Positions 34,313 through 42,579 of a DNA stretch of 64,000 nucleotides are shown here, in pieces (the first letter of the stretch is position 1; every line of letters starts with the position of its first letter). The notes beneath the pieces are model-generated. The model saw only the letters and a list, made by a program, of their open reading frames with translations, did no database searches and was not told where the DNA came from. Source of the stretch: Paenibacillus sp. YPG26 (GTDB taxonomy: Bacteria; Bacillota; Bacilli; Paenibacillales; Paenibacillaceae). The stretch covers positions 1,042,501-1,106,500 of the forward strand of contig NZ_CP084530.1 of NCBI RefSeq assembly GCF_023704175.1, read 5' to 3'. The translations under genes were made by a program, and so were the position numbers.

Positions 34313-35427
34313 TCCAGTAGATCAATAATGGCTTGTGCGCTTTGCATAGGATGATATCGCTTGATCTGTTCAATGACGCGCTGGCGGTTGCATTTCACCT
34401 CATCATAGTGATCCGTAAGCTGGTTAATCCATTCTGTAATCACATGAAGGCCGGTAATGGGTGTTCCCCATCCCTGTGAAGCGAAATATTGGGAATTCTC
34501 TTCCTCTTGACCAGGCAAGGGCTTGTGGAACAGCATAGGAATTCCCTTGGCGAGGCCTTCCGAGCAGGTCATTCCGCCAGGCTTGGTAATCAGAAGATCG
34601 GAGACCTCCATCAGCTTATCGATTTCTTTGGTGAAGCCCATAAGATGGATATTCGGGTGCCTGAACCTCGGGTCTTCCTCCATCTTTTGAAGGGACTTAG
34701 CATTGCTGCCAAAGCAGAATATAAGCTGAATCTGCTCGCGGTAGCGGGCGAGAAGCGTATTGACAGCTTCATCCTTCATAAAGCCCCATCCACCGCCCAT
34801 CACCAGCACCGTTGGAATATCAGCAAGGCCAAATTTCATCCTAATATCTTCTTTGCTGTGATGCCGTTCCCAGAAGCTTGGGTGAACAGGAATGCCGGTA
34901 ATCCGGATTCTGTCTTCCTCCACACCCCGTTCAAGGAGTCTGTCCTTGACCTGATTGGTCGAGACGAGATAGCAATCGACCTCCCGGCTCACCCAGGTTC
35001 CATGCGCGTCATAATCCGTAATGACAGTACATAGTGGAACATCAAGCCCGAGCCGCTTCATACGCGAGATCACCGCACTGGGGATCGGGTGGGTACATAC
35101 AATCACATTCGGACGAATCTGCTTGACGAGCTGTGTGGTATGAGTATAAAAAATACGATGCAGCGCGAGTGTCGTCAAACGGTTCAATGACTTTTTATAA
35201 TTGCTGCGGTACATCATCCGTACCAGCCGGGGTTGGGAACTGAGCGTTTTCTTATAAGCCGTAATGATGAGTGGAGCCATTCTCGGATTCAAGAAACTTC
35301 CAAGCTCAAGGACCTTGGTCTGCACATTAGGCTGTACCTTGCGCAGACTGCTCGAAAGCGCGTAGGCCGCTTGGGTGTGTCCTGCGCCGAACCCTTCGGA
35401 TAAAAGCAGTACTCTTTGTTTTTGCAC
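34288..35427 (-). CDS. MGDG synthase-family glycosyltransferase (UgtP/YkoN-like)
   Basis: A 379-residue GT-B (family 28) glycosyltransferase. It opens VLLLSEGFGAGHTQAAYAL, the acceptor-side glycine loop of MGDG synthases, and has CTVITDYDAHGTWV near 130, a VLVMGGGWGF loop near 200, and the nucleotide-sugar site ITKPGGMTCSEGLAKGIPML near 285. Likely work is transfer of a sugar to diacylglycerol or a related lipid at the inner membrane face. The start is a GTG. A PAP2 phosphatase gene lies 53 bases upstream on the same strand, which supports a lipid role. Confidence 0.83.
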   Translation of the reverse strand: MQKQRVLLLSEGFGAGHTQAAYALSSSLRKVQPNVQTKVLELGSFLNPRMAPLIITAYKKTLSSQPRLVRMMYRSNYKKSLNRLTTLALHRIFYTHTTQLVKQIRPNVIVCTHPIPSAVISRMKRLGLDVPLCTVITDYDAHGTWVSREVDCYLVSTNQVKDRLLERGVEEDRIRITGIPVHPSFWERHHSKEDIRMKFGLADIPTVLVMGGGWGFMKDEAVNTLLARYREQIQLIFCFGSNAKSLQKMEEDPRFRHPNIHLMGFTKEIDKLMEVSDLLITKPGGMTCSEGLAKGIPMLFHKPLPGQEEENSQYFASQGWGTPITGLHVITEWINQLTDHYDEVKCNRQRVIEQIKRYHPMQSAQAIIDLLELKEGAVH

Positions 35428-35479
35428 GTTAGTTTCACCTTTTCCTGCAAGGTTTTACCATAGCCTAACAATATCCCCT

Positions 35480-36007
35480 TTAGGGCCATAATGCAACCGT
35501 GCCTAATGCGACTCCGGTCCCAATCACGGCTCCAGCCAGCACATCAGACGGATAGTGGAGTCCCAGATAGATCCTGGATATCGCTACAAGCATTGCAATG
35601 GGAGCAAGTATAAAGGAAGTCACAGGCTCCATGACCATAAATGGCATTGTTACTGAGAAAATGGCTGTAGTATGGCCTGACGGGAACGAATGGTCTGTTA
35701 ATGGATCCCGAAATGTGTTGGTCCCCGGAAGGGTTAGATAGGGCCTTACTCGAGGGTAAGTCCGCTTGGCTATCGCGACTGGGATATGACTAATGGCCAG
35801 GGAGACGGCTGCTATAAGAGCCGTGTGTCTCCATGGATCCGGAGTGAAGAGCCACAGCAGAACGGTAGCTGCAATGGTAAAGGTTGCGCCTCCCATATGG
35901 GTCAGGTAAAAAAGCCAAAAGTTGAGAAAGCTTCTGTGAAGACCGGTATTTATGGCTACAAACAAGCGTTGGTCCAGGTGTGTTAGTTTCACAAGTAATC
36001 GATGCAT
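35480..36007 (-). CDS. PAP2-family membrane phosphatase
   Basis: A 175-residue protein with about five helices. All three PAP2 signatures are present: K-R-T-Y-P-R-V-R-P near 80, PSGHT near 108, and SRIYLGLHYPSDVLAG near 143-158. It should dephosphorylate a lipid phosphate such as phosphatidate or undecaprenyl pyrophosphate outside the membrane. GGAGGG precedes the ATG. It probably shares a transcript with the next glycosyltransferase, giving a diacylglycerol-to-glycolipid pairing. Confidence 0.87.
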   Translation of the reverse strand: MHRLLVKLTHLDQRLFVAINTGLHRSFLNFWLFYLTHMGGATFTIAATVLLWLFTPDPWRHTALIAAVSLAISHIPVAIAKRTYPRVRPYLTLPGTNTFRDPLTDHSFPSGHTTAIFSVTMPFMVMEPVTSFILAPIAMLVAISRIYLGLHYPSDVLAGAVIGTGVALGTVALWP

Positions 36008-36211
36008 ACAATCCCTCCGCTACTGATAGGCCGAACCGATTTAGCCGGAATCATCCCTTATTTATGGAGTGTGGTGTGTTATTTATATAACCAGCCTGAA
36101 CAACCCATAGCGCAGATTGCCGTTATTATCAGGATAGAATAATCATATTTTTATTCTATGGCCATTTCAAGGTCAGTTTGTTTTATTTTCATTTTTGGCG
36201 GGTGCCCATTT

Positions 36212-36241
36212 TTGACTTGTGAAGGGTACACCTACTACAAT
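36212..36241 (+). promoter_or_regulatory. sigma-A promoter, distal, for the glycosyltransferase at 36692
   Basis: TTGACT at 36212-36217 and TACAAT at 36236-36241 are spaced by 18 bases. It would give an untranslated leader of about 440 bases. Confidence 0.55.
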
Positions 36242-36258
36242 GATTCAAATGATATCAA

Positions 36259-36302
36259 AAAAGTTTAAAGAATTATCAGGTTTTCCGTAAACTTTTCCTG
36301 AT
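36259..36302 (+). promoter_or_regulatory. interleaved inverted repeats, candidate RNA switch
   Basis: AAAAGTTTA (36259-36267) pairs with TAAACTTTT (36288-36296), and ATCAGG (36275-36280) pairs with CCTGAT (36297-36302). The order is A, B, A-prime, B-prime with no bases between A-prime and B-prime, so the two stems should exclude each other. They begin about ten bases after the expected transcript start. Confidence 0.4.
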
Positions 36303-36495
36303 TATTCTCGTTTATTTTAATATAACCTTTACTTTTATTGATTATTTCAGGCAAAGGGAGGTGCTCAGGAAATAAAAAACGGCAAAATGGATGAAAATAA
36401 GACCTAACCGCTATGAATGTAAGGACGAGGTACCACTGTACCCTGATATAGACATTCTTTGGGCGTAATTTACACATAGAAGAGAAATTAGCCTT

Positions 36496-36524
36496 TTGAC
36501 AAATCGGACGAATTCGTAGAGAAT
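36496..36524 (+). promoter_or_regulatory. putative proximal promoter
   Basis: TTGACA (36496-36501) and GAGAAT (36519-36524) are spaced by 17 bases. The -10 is poor. A start here would fall at or near the ATG of the small frame at 36529. Confidence 0.4.
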
Positions 36525-36528
36525 CGTA

Positions 36529-36651
36529 ATGTCTGACTATTTGTACCCAGATAAAGATAAGGGACAGATGGAGTTGCTTGCTTCACTAAATTTAAAAATG
36601 GATTACGGGTCATTAGAAACTGCGATTACAGAATTTAGAGAGAAAACGTAG
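36529..36651 (+). CDS. possible 40-residue leader peptide or small protein
   Basis: An open frame of 40 residues starting MSDYLYPDKDKGQMELLASL, with a balanced amphipathic make-up and ending in TEFREKT. It lies 40 bases before the glycosyltransferase. No clear ribosome site precedes it. I do not recognise it, and it may not be translated. Confidence 0.25.
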   Translation: MSDYLYPDKDKGQMELLASLNLKMDYGSLETAITEFREKT

Positions 36652-36691
36652 TTTAATTTCATGAGGGTTAAAAGGGGGGTATCAGGGAATC

Positions 36692-37930
36692 ATGTTGGAT
36701 GCCATTCTATTCGGACTGCAGGTTATCCTTGCAGTCATTGGTGTGTATCAATTCGTGTTCTCTTTGTTTGGCATGTACAAGAAAAAGAAAAAGCAGCAGT
36801 TTCCACCAACTAAATCCTTTGCTGTCTTGGTAGCGGCACATAATGAGGAGCAGGTTGTTGGGGCGCTGATGGAGAACCTGAAGCTGCTCAACTATCCTCA
36901 GGATCTTTACGATGTATTCGTTATTTGCGATAACTGTACGGACAGCACGGCTGATATTGTGCGCAGTCATCATATGAACGCATGCGTACGTACCAATCCG
37001 AATCTCCGAGGCAAAGGATATGCCATCGAGTGGATGCTGAAAGAACTATGGAAGATGCCGCGCCAGTATGATGCGGTTGTGATGTTCGATGCCGATAATC
37101 TGGCTCATCCGGACTTCCTGAACGAGATGAATAATGATCTCTGCAGCGGCGCCCGCGTGATTCAAGGTTATATTGACACCAAGAATCCTGAAGATTCCTG
37201 GGTCACTGCATCTTACGGGGTGTCTTACTGGTATGTGAACCGTCTGTGGCAGCTGCCTCGTCATAACCTGAAGATGGCTAACTTCCTTGGCGGTACGGGA
37301 ATGTGCTTTGAGACTGAGCTCCTGAAGGAAATTGGCTGGGGCGCGACCAGTCTGGTAGAAGACCTGGAATTCACTATGCGTTGTGCGAGCAAAGGGATCT
37401 ACCCAGTCTTCAACTATGACGCCAAAGTATTCGATGAGAAGCCGTTGACCTTTAAAGCCTCCGCACGCCAGCGTCTGCGCTGGATGCAGGGACACTTCAC
37501 GGTAGCTCGCAGGTACTTCTTCCCAATGCTCTGGAAGAGTATCAAAGAAAGAAGCTTAACCAAGTTCGATCTGGCTCTGTATGCAGTGAATGTCTACATC
37601 GTACTTCTGACGTTTTTGCTTACGGCTTTTATCTGGGCAGATCAATCCTTGTTCAACGGTCCGCATATCTCAACCATGTACAGTTACCTTCCGTTCTGGG
37701 TATCGCTGCTGGCTGTGGCCGGTAACATATTTATCTTCCTGGCAGCGATGATCCTGGAGAAGATTACGTATAAAAAAGTATATCTGTATCTGATTTTGTT
37801 CCCGGTATATCTGTTCTCCTGGTGGCCAATCACGTTCTATGCTTTCTTCACGCAGAACAACAAGCAGTGGAGTCACACCGAGCATACACGGGTGGTACGC
37901 CTGGAAGAAGTTCAAAGCAAGCAGGGGTAA
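36692..37930 (+). CDS. family 2 processive-type glycosyltransferase, membrane bound
   Basis: A 412-residue protein. One N-terminal helix leads to a GT-A domain with VLVAAHNEEQVVGALMENL near 46-64, the metal-binding DADNLAHPDF near 130, an EDLEFTMR motif near 220 and QRLRWMQGH (the Q-x-x-R-W motif) near 258. Four C-terminal helices follow. The set matches processive beta-glycosyltransferases of the cellulose/hyaluronan/PNAG group. The product could be an exopolysaccharide or glycolipid. AAGGGGGG lies upstream. It stands alone between a long leader and a terminator. Confidence 0.85.
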   Translation: MLDAILFGLQVILAVIGVYQFVFSLFGMYKKKKKQQFPPTKSFAVLVAAHNEEQVVGALMENLKLLNYPQDLYDVFVICDNCTDSTADIVRSHHMNACVRTNPNLRGKGYAIEWMLKELWKMPRQYDAVVMFDADNLAHPDFLNEMNNDLCSGARVIQGYIDTKNPEDSWVTASYGVSYWYVNRLWQLPRHNLKMANFLGGTGMCFETELLKEIGWGATSLVEDLEFTMRCASKGIYPVFNYDAKVFDEKPLTFKASARQRLRWMQGHFTVARRYFFPMLWKSIKERSLTKFDLALYAVNVYIVLLTFLLTAFIWADQSLFNGPHISTMYSYLPFWVSLLAVAGNIFIFLAAMILEKITYKKVYLYLILFPVYLFSWWPITFYAFFTQNNKQWSHTEHTRVVRLEEVQSKQG

Positions 37931-37951
37931 TACCCCTGCTTTTTTATTTTT
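37919..37951 (+). terminator. intrinsic terminator overlapping the stop of the glycosyltransferase gene
   Basis: AGCAGGGGTA and TACCCCTGCT form the stem, followed by a T-rich tail. The TAA stop sits in the loop region. Confidence 0.85.
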
Positions 37952-37960
37952 TAATTCCGC

Positions 37961-37990
37961 TTGACCGGAGCAGTGTTGCTATGGTATATT
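37961..37990 (+). promoter_or_regulatory. sigma-A promoter of infC-rpmI-rplT
   Basis: TTGACC (37961-37966) and TATATT (37985-37990) are spaced by 18 bases. The start would lie about 220 bases before infC. Confidence 0.6.
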
Positions 37991-37997
37991 AATCAAG

Positions 37998-38163
37998 TAT
38001 TTGCTGTTAGCAAGCTTTTGGATTGCAAGCAGAGGCCCTGGCTTCTCACCTGTCTGACTTTGGTTGGCTGGTTTTGATCCGATGATTTATGAATGTGAAT
38101 GTTCATGAAGAATTGATGATCAATTATGGGATGCGGGTGGTAACCTGTATCCCTTTTTATTTT
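37998..38163 (+). promoter_or_regulatory. L20-type leader with attenuator
   Basis: The long untranslated leader of infC-rpmI-rplT contains a GGGATGCGGGT/ACCTGTATCCC hairpin (38128-38153) with five T. In Bacillus, L20 binds this leader and promotes early termination. The role is inferred from operon and layout; I did not align the L20-binding site itself. Confidence 0.65.
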
Positions 38164-38215
38164 GCTTATTTTGGTCACGACAGTATGGCAACAGACCATT
38201 TGGAGGTGGAGAATT

Positions 38216-38725
38216 ATCAGTAAGGAACATTTGATCAATGATGAAATACGGGCGAGGGAAGTTCGTTTGGTTGGTGCAGAAGGTGAACAGATCGGGATTA
38301 AGCCGATTCGTGAAGCATTGCAGATGGCCATCGATCTGAATCTGGACTTGGTGAATGTAGCGCCGACGGCTAAACCGCCGGTATGCCGGATTATGGATTA
38401 CGGCAAGTTCCGTTACGAGACACAGAAGAAAGAGAAAGAAGCCCGTAAGAATCAGAAAATCGTCGATATCAAGGAAGTTTGGTTTCGCGCTAATATCGAG
38501 GAACATGACTACCAGACGAAACTGCGTAATGTGATCAAATTCTTGAAAGACGGCGACAAAGTGAAATGCTCTGTGCGTTTCCGTGGCCGTGAAATCACTC
38601 ATGCCGATATCGGTAAGAAGATTTTGGACCGCGTTAAGGAAGAGGTTACTGAAATTTCGACCATTGAGCGTCTGCCAAAATTGGAAGGCCGCAGCATGAT
38701 TATGATTTTGGCACCGAAAAACTAA
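38216..38725 (+). CDS. infC: translation initiation factor IF-3
   Basis: IF-3 prevents subunit joining and checks start codons. The product of 169 residues begins SKEHLINDEIRAREVRL after the initiator and contains ALDLNLDLVNVAP-like (here AIDLNLDLVNVAP) and FRGREITHADIGKKILDRV blocks. No ATG is present at the start. GGAGG at 38202-38206 precedes ATT (38213) and ATC (38216); ATC fits the Bacillus N-terminus best. Such rare starts are the known basis for IF-3 self-control. An ATG or TTG further upstream would add a non-conserved tail. Confidence 0.93.
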   Translation: MSKEHLINDEIRAREVRLVGAEGEQIGIKPIREALQMAIDLNLDLVNVAPTAKPPVCRIMDYGKFRYETQKKEKEARKNQKIVDIKEVWFRANIEEHDYQTKLRNVIKFLKDGDKVKCSVRFRGREITHADIGKKILDRVKEEVTEISTIERLPKLEGRSMIMILAPKN

Positions 38726-38759
38726 GCGATAAGCTTACAACCTATAAGGGGGAAGTACC

Positions 38760-38960
38760 ATGCCTAAAATGAAAACTCACAGCAGCCTTAAAGGCCGCTT
38801 CAAAATTACTGGAACTGGTAAAGTGAAACGCTACAAAGCAGGCCGCAACCACTTGCTATCCGGTAAATCCAAAAGCACAAAACGTGTTTTGGCCGGTAAT
38901 CCGGTTATGTACGCAGGTGACGTTAGACGTTTGAAACAAGGTCTGTCTAATCTTAAGTAG
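38760..38960 (+). CDS. rpmI: 50S ribosomal protein L35
   Basis: A 66-residue very basic protein beginning PKMKTHSSLKGRFKITGTGKV after the Met (shown in part) with HLLSGKSKSTKR in the middle, the L35 signature. It lies between infC and rplT as in almost all bacteria. GGGGGAAG precedes the ATG. Confidence 0.97.
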   Translation: MPKMKTHSSLKGRFKITGTGKVKRYKAGRNHLLSGKSKSTKRVLAGNPVMYAGDVRRLKQGLSNLK

Positions 38961-38990
38961 TAGAACACACTTTCTGGGAGGTTTTTTGAT

Positions 38991-39350
38991 ATGGCAAGAG
39001 TAAAAGGCGGATTCGTCGTTCGTCGTCGTCATAAAAAAGTATTGAAGCTTGCTAAGGGTTATTTCGGTTCCAAACACCGTATTTTCAAAACAGCTAATGA
39101 GCAAGTAATGAAATCATTCCTGTATGCATACCGTGACCGTCGTCAAAAGAAACGCGATTTCCGCAGACTGTGGATCGTGCGTATTAACGCGGCAGCTCGT
39201 CTGAACGGATTGTCTTACAGCAAATTGATGCACGGCCTTAAGCTGGCTGAAGTGAACATCAACCGCAAGATCCTTGCTGATCTGGCTGTTAATGATCTTA
39301 CAGCATTCAACTCTTTGGCTGCTGTTGCAAAAGAAAAAATCAACGCTTAA
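38991..39350 (+). CDS. rplT: 50S ribosomal protein L20
   Basis: A 119-residue basic protein with [20 protein letters not shown] at the start and [21 protein letters not shown], which is the L20 pattern. It binds 23S rRNA early in assembly and, in Bacillus, represses its own operon at the leader. GGGAGG lies upstream. A strong terminator follows. Confidence 0.97.
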   Translation: MARVKGGFVVRRRHKKVLKLAKGYFGSKHRIFKTANEQVMKSFLYAYRDRRQKKRDFRRLWIVRINAAARLNGLSYSKLMHGLKLAEVNINRKILADLAVNDLTAFNSLAAVAKEKINA

Positions 39351-39368
39351 TTGCGTTGATTTATATGG

Positions 39369-39400
39369 ACAGGCGCCCCACGCGGGGCGCCTGTTTTTCT
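39369..39400 (+). terminator. intrinsic terminator of the infC operon
   Basis: ACAGGCGCCCC and GGGGCGCCTGT form an 11-pair stem with a short loop, then five T. Confidence 0.93.
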
Positions 39401-39479
39401 TTTGTCCAAGGCGGGGATACAGGCATGCCTTACCTTCGCGGAATATGTTAGGGGGAAGACATCTGGAGGAGGGGAATGC

Positions 39480-39812
39480 ATGAATTCATCCGCAATGAAG
39501 AAGGAAGCACAGAAGCTGTTAGGTAAAAACATCGTCGCTTATAAAAAAGACGGCGCTATGGTTACAGGCAAGCTTGTTAAGATAAGCGGCAATCGTCTAA
39601 TCCTGGCACCGAAAAAGGGCAAAAAAGTACACACAAAAGCGATATTGCCGCTTGCCTTGTTCGATCTGCTTGCTATTGGAACCCTGCCGTACTCATACGG
39701 CTATGGTTATGGTCCAGGACCAGGCCATTATGGTGGCGGTTATGGCTATGGCGGGGGTTATGGATATAACTATGGCTATGGCGGGGGCTACGGCGGCCCG
39801 TTCATATTCTAG
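39480..39812 (+). CDS. small protein: Sm-like N-terminal segment and Gly/Tyr-rich tail
   Basis: A 110-residue protein. Residues 6-62 read LLGKNIVAYKKDGAMVTGKLV, then ISGNRLILAPKKGKKVHTKAILP; the D-G-x-x-x-x-G-x-L and N-x-L-x-L spacing recalls Sm/Hfq-like barrels. The remaining 40 residues are almost only Gly and Tyr with a few Pro, in GYGYGGG-like repeats, ending GGPFIF. GGAGGAGGGG precedes the ATG at 39480. I do not know a named family; spore coat or surface use is possible. It is convergent with the GNAT gene, with two bases between stops. Confidence 0.72.
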   Translation: MNSSAMKKEAQKLLGKNIVAYKKDGAMVTGKLVKISGNRLILAPKKGKKVHTKAILPLALFDLLAIGTLPYSYGYGYGPGPGHYGGGYGYGGGYGYNYGYGGGYGGPFIF

Positions 39813-39813
39813 A

Positions 39814-40278
39814 TCAGCAGGAAGGCAGATTGGAGCGCAGAGGTTTATTCATTTCGTAGCATAGAGATGGCGGGATGAACCTGACGGTCTCATATCCCAG
39901 ATTGCTGTAGAACATCCGGGCTCTCTCATTTCCGATATCGACCATCACCTTGGCCTTGCTGCACCCGCGTGAAGCGGCGAAGCCCTCTGCTTGCAAGAGC
40001 AGGGTCTTGCCATGACGCTTGCGCTGCTGCGCGGGTGCAACGGCCATCATATCAATGTATAATAAATCCCCGTGAATCATAAAATGGATAAAGGCACACG
40101 GATCTTCTTCATAACCAGCAGACGCAACAAAAGTAACGCCGCGGTTCAGTCTCACGGGAAGCTCTTTCCTCACGGCGGCAAGCTCTACTTTTGACAGATG
40201 CGAATAAGGGACAAGCTCGCTTTCAATCAGCCGGTAAATGACCGGGTCATCCTGCTTCGGTCTCCGGTAACGGATCAT
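39814..40278 (-). CDS. GNAT-family N-acetyltransferase
   Basis: A 154-residue acetyltransferase. Motif A is IDMMAVAPAQQRKRHGKTLLLQAE near 76-99 (in parts), with the Q-x-x-G/x-G/K coenzyme A loop slightly altered to QQRKRHGK. Motif B has ARMFYSNLGYETVRF. GGAGGAG lies before the ATG at 40278; a GTG six codons upstream is less likely. The substrate is unknown. Confidence 0.82.
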   Translation of the reverse strand: MIRYRRPKQDDPVIYRLIESELVPYSHLSKVELAAVRKELPVRLNRGVTFVASAGYEEDPCAFIHFMIHGDLLYIDMMAVAPAQQRKRHGKTLLLQAEGFAASRGCSKAKVMVDIGNERARMFYSNLGYETVRFIPPSLCYEMNKPLRSNLPSC

Positions 40279-40385
40279 GGCTATTCTCCTCCTCACCGTA
40301 CATATTCTGGGCGCTGTATTCTATCATATGGTGAGGGAGGAAAAGGGTTCCTGAAGATTTCGGATGAACCGATTTTTAAAAAGTG

Positions 40386-40414
40386 TTGACTACGGCATCC
40401 AGGAATCATATAAT
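40386..40414 (+). promoter_or_regulatory. strong sigma-A promoter of the ilv operon
   Basis: TTGACT (40386-40391), 17 bases, and a perfect TATAAT (40409-40414). It lies directly ahead of the T-box leader. Confidence 0.82.
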
Positions 40415-40419
40415 GTTTC

Positions 40420-40785
40420 TAAACATTTTAACGCGATAACGCGATACGAAATCGGCAATGATGAGGACGAAGTGTTAGGGGCTCTTTTGATCAGAGAGTG
40501 GATGGATTTGCTGAAACCACCACCATTATCCCTTAATGACGAGCTCACCTCTGAGCTGTTCTCCTGAAAAGTTCTTCTACCGGTAATAATCATACGGGTG
40601 GAGAAGAAGCTATTAGGGAGAATCGTAAGGTCTACGTTACGGACCATGGGTAGGGAGAGATCCTTTACCCGCCAAGGCTCGGTTCTGCGAAGATCCGGGT
40701 GAACATGGGTGGTACCACGGAAGCGATAACCTTTCGTCCCTCGAAGCAGAGATCTGTTTTGAGTGGCGGAAGGTTTTTTTGATGT
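40420..40785 (+). promoter_or_regulatory. T-box leader of ilvB
   Basis: The T-box core GGGTGGTACCACGG lies at about 40707-40720. The terminator AACCTTTCGTCCC to GGCGGAAGG with seven T follows (40728-40780). Stem I includes AGAGAGTGG and GCTGAAACCACC in its distal part, then CACCTCTGAGCTG. A CTC triplet at 40561-40563, just before CTGAA, is the best specifier candidate and would make this leucine-responsive. Confidence 0.92.
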
Positions 40786-40833
40786 TATAGGCCAAGGCCC
40801 AGATGGATGGTAATTTTGAGAGGAGGATGACTG

Positions 40834-42579
40834 ATGAACGCTCGAATTCCAGAGATGCGCTCTACAGAAGAATTACGTGAGAAATGGATGAAGCCGGAAG
40901 TGATTACAGGTTCAGATATCTTGCTCAGAAGCCTGGTGCTTGAGGGCGTCGATTGTGTCTTCGGCTATCCCGGTGGAGCCGTATTATATATTTATGATGC
41001 ACTGTATGGATTCAACGATTTCCATCACTTGTTAACCAGACATGAGCAGGGAGCTATTCACGCTGCTGACGGCTATGCACGTGCGAGTGGTAAAGTTGGG
41101 GTCTGTATCGCCACATCAGGACCGGGGGCAACGAATCTGGTAACCGGAATCGCGACCGCGTATATGGATTCGGTACCTCTGGTGGTTATCACCGGGAATG
41201 TAGCGACAACCTTGATTGGTACAGATGCTTTCCAGGAAGCGGATATCACCGGGATTACGATGCCTATCACCAAGCACAGCTATCTGGTGCGTGATGTGAA
41301 TGATCTTCCACGCGTGATTCATGAAGCATTCCATATTGCAAATACTGGACGCAAAGGACCGGTACTGATTGATATCCCGAAAGACGTATCGGCAGCCAAG
41401 ACTCTGTTCAACCCTAGCGAGTCCCTTAATCTTCGTGGATACAATCCAACGGTTCAGCCTAATCGCCTGCAGCTTGATAAGCTCCAAGCGGCGATTCGTG
41501 AAGCTGAACGTCCAGTAATTCTTGCTGGTGGCGGTGTGATCTACTCCGGTGGCCATGAAGCCTTGTATGAATTTGTGACCAGTAGCGGAATTCCAATTAC
41601 AACCACCTTGCTAGGACTTGGCGCTTTCCCAAGCGGTCACGAGCTCTGGATGGGAATGCCGGGCATGCACGGAACATTTACCGCGAACCACGGGATTCAG
41701 GAAGCCGACCTCTTGATTAACATCGGGGCCCGCTTTGACGACCGGGTGACGGGAGCCCTTGGAGGTTTTGCTCCGAAGGCGAAGATTGTTCATATTGATA
41801 TCGATCCAGCTGAAATTGGCAAAAATGTACCGGCAGATATTCCGATTGTCGGCGATGCGAAGACAGTGCTCGAGCTGCTCAATCAGACTCCTGTCTATGC
41901 TGAGAAGGCCGATGCATGGAGACAGACTATTCAGGCGCGGAAGCAGGAGAAGCCGCTGAAATATATCGATTCAGATACGGAATTGAAGCCGCAATGGGTC
42001 ATCGAACATTTGAATGAGACCACCCATGGTCAAGCTATTGTGACTACAGATGTTGGTCAGCATCAGATGTGGGCAGCTCAGTACTACAAGTTCAACCAAC
42101 CCCGTTCATGGATTACTTCCGGGGGGCTTGGAACAATGGGATTCGGCTTCCCTTCAGCCATTGGTGCCCAAATGGCTCATCCTGAACGCCTGGTTATCTC
42201 CATTAACGGGGACGGCGGGATGCAAATGTGTTCGCAAGAGCTTGCGATCTGTGCCATCAACAAGATTCCTGTCAAGATCGTAGTTATTAACAATCAGGTG
42301 CTTGGTATGGTTCGGCAATGGCAGGAGCTGATCTATGAGAACCGCTACAGCCACATCGACCTGGCGGGAAGCCCGGACTTCGTGAAGCTGGCTGAGGCAT
42401 ACGGCGTGAAGGGACTGCGGGCAACGAACAAGGAAGAAGCCAAGAACATATGGCAGGAAGCTCTGGAGACTCCTGGACCAGTACTGGTTGAGTTCGTCGT
42501 ACGCAAAGGGGAAAATGTATATCCGATGGTTACGCAGGGCTCCACCATTGATCAAATGTTAATGGGGGATAGCGAATGA
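40834..42579 (+). CDS. ilvB: acetolactate synthase, large (catalytic) subunit
   Basis: A 581-residue thiamine diphosphate enzyme, the first common step of branched-chain amino acid synthesis. The catalytic glutamate region FGYPGGAVLYIYDAL and RHEQGAIHAADGYARASG are near 45-85, the FAD/middle domain follows, and the ThDP motif GDGGMQMCSQELA to VINNQVLGMVRQWQ is near 455-495. It has about 20 extra N-terminal residues before the core. GAGGAGG precedes the ATG. It overlaps ilvN by four bases. Confidence 0.95.
   Translation: MNARIPEMRSTEELREKWMKPEVITGSDILLRSLVLEGVDCVFGYPGGAVLYIYDALYGFNDFHHLLTRHEQGAIHAADGYARASGKVGVCIATSGPGATNLVTGIATAYMDSVPLVVITGNVATTLIGTDAFQEADITGITMPITKHSYLVRDVNDLPRVIHEAFHIANTGRKGPVLIDIPKDVSAAKTLFNPSESLNLRGYNPTVQPNRLQLDKLQAAIREAERPVILAGGGVIYSGGHEALYEFVTSSGIPITTTLLGLGAFPSGHELWMGMPGMHGTFTANHGIQEADLLINIGARFDDRVTGALGGFAPKAKIVHIDIDPAEIGKNVPADIPIVGDAKTVLELLNQTPVYAEKADAWRQTIQARKQEKPLKYIDSDTELKPQWVIEHLNETTHGQAIVTTDVGQHQMWAAQYYKFNQPRSWITSGGLGTMGFGFPSAIGAQMAHPERLVISINGDGGMQMCSQELAICAINKIPVKIVVINNQVLGMVRQWQELIYENRYSHIDLAGSPDFVKLAEAYGVKGLRATNKEEAKNIWQEALETPGPVLVEFVVRKGENVYPMVTQGSTIDQMLMGDSE

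Larger units (their letters stand above)
36008..36528. other. AT-rich intergenic region with a long candidate leader
   Basis: About 520 bases without a clear gene. A good rightward promoter lies at 36212-36241 and a set of interleaved inverted repeats right after it (36259-36302). A GGTAC/GTACC hairpin is at about 36429-36442 and a second promoter-like site at 36496-36524. The next sure gene is the glycosyltransferase at 36692. Confidence 0.5.

Noticed and set aside
40364..40567. 67-codon frame before ilvB
   Set aside because: It covers the promoter and stem I of the T-box leader, which explain the sequence.
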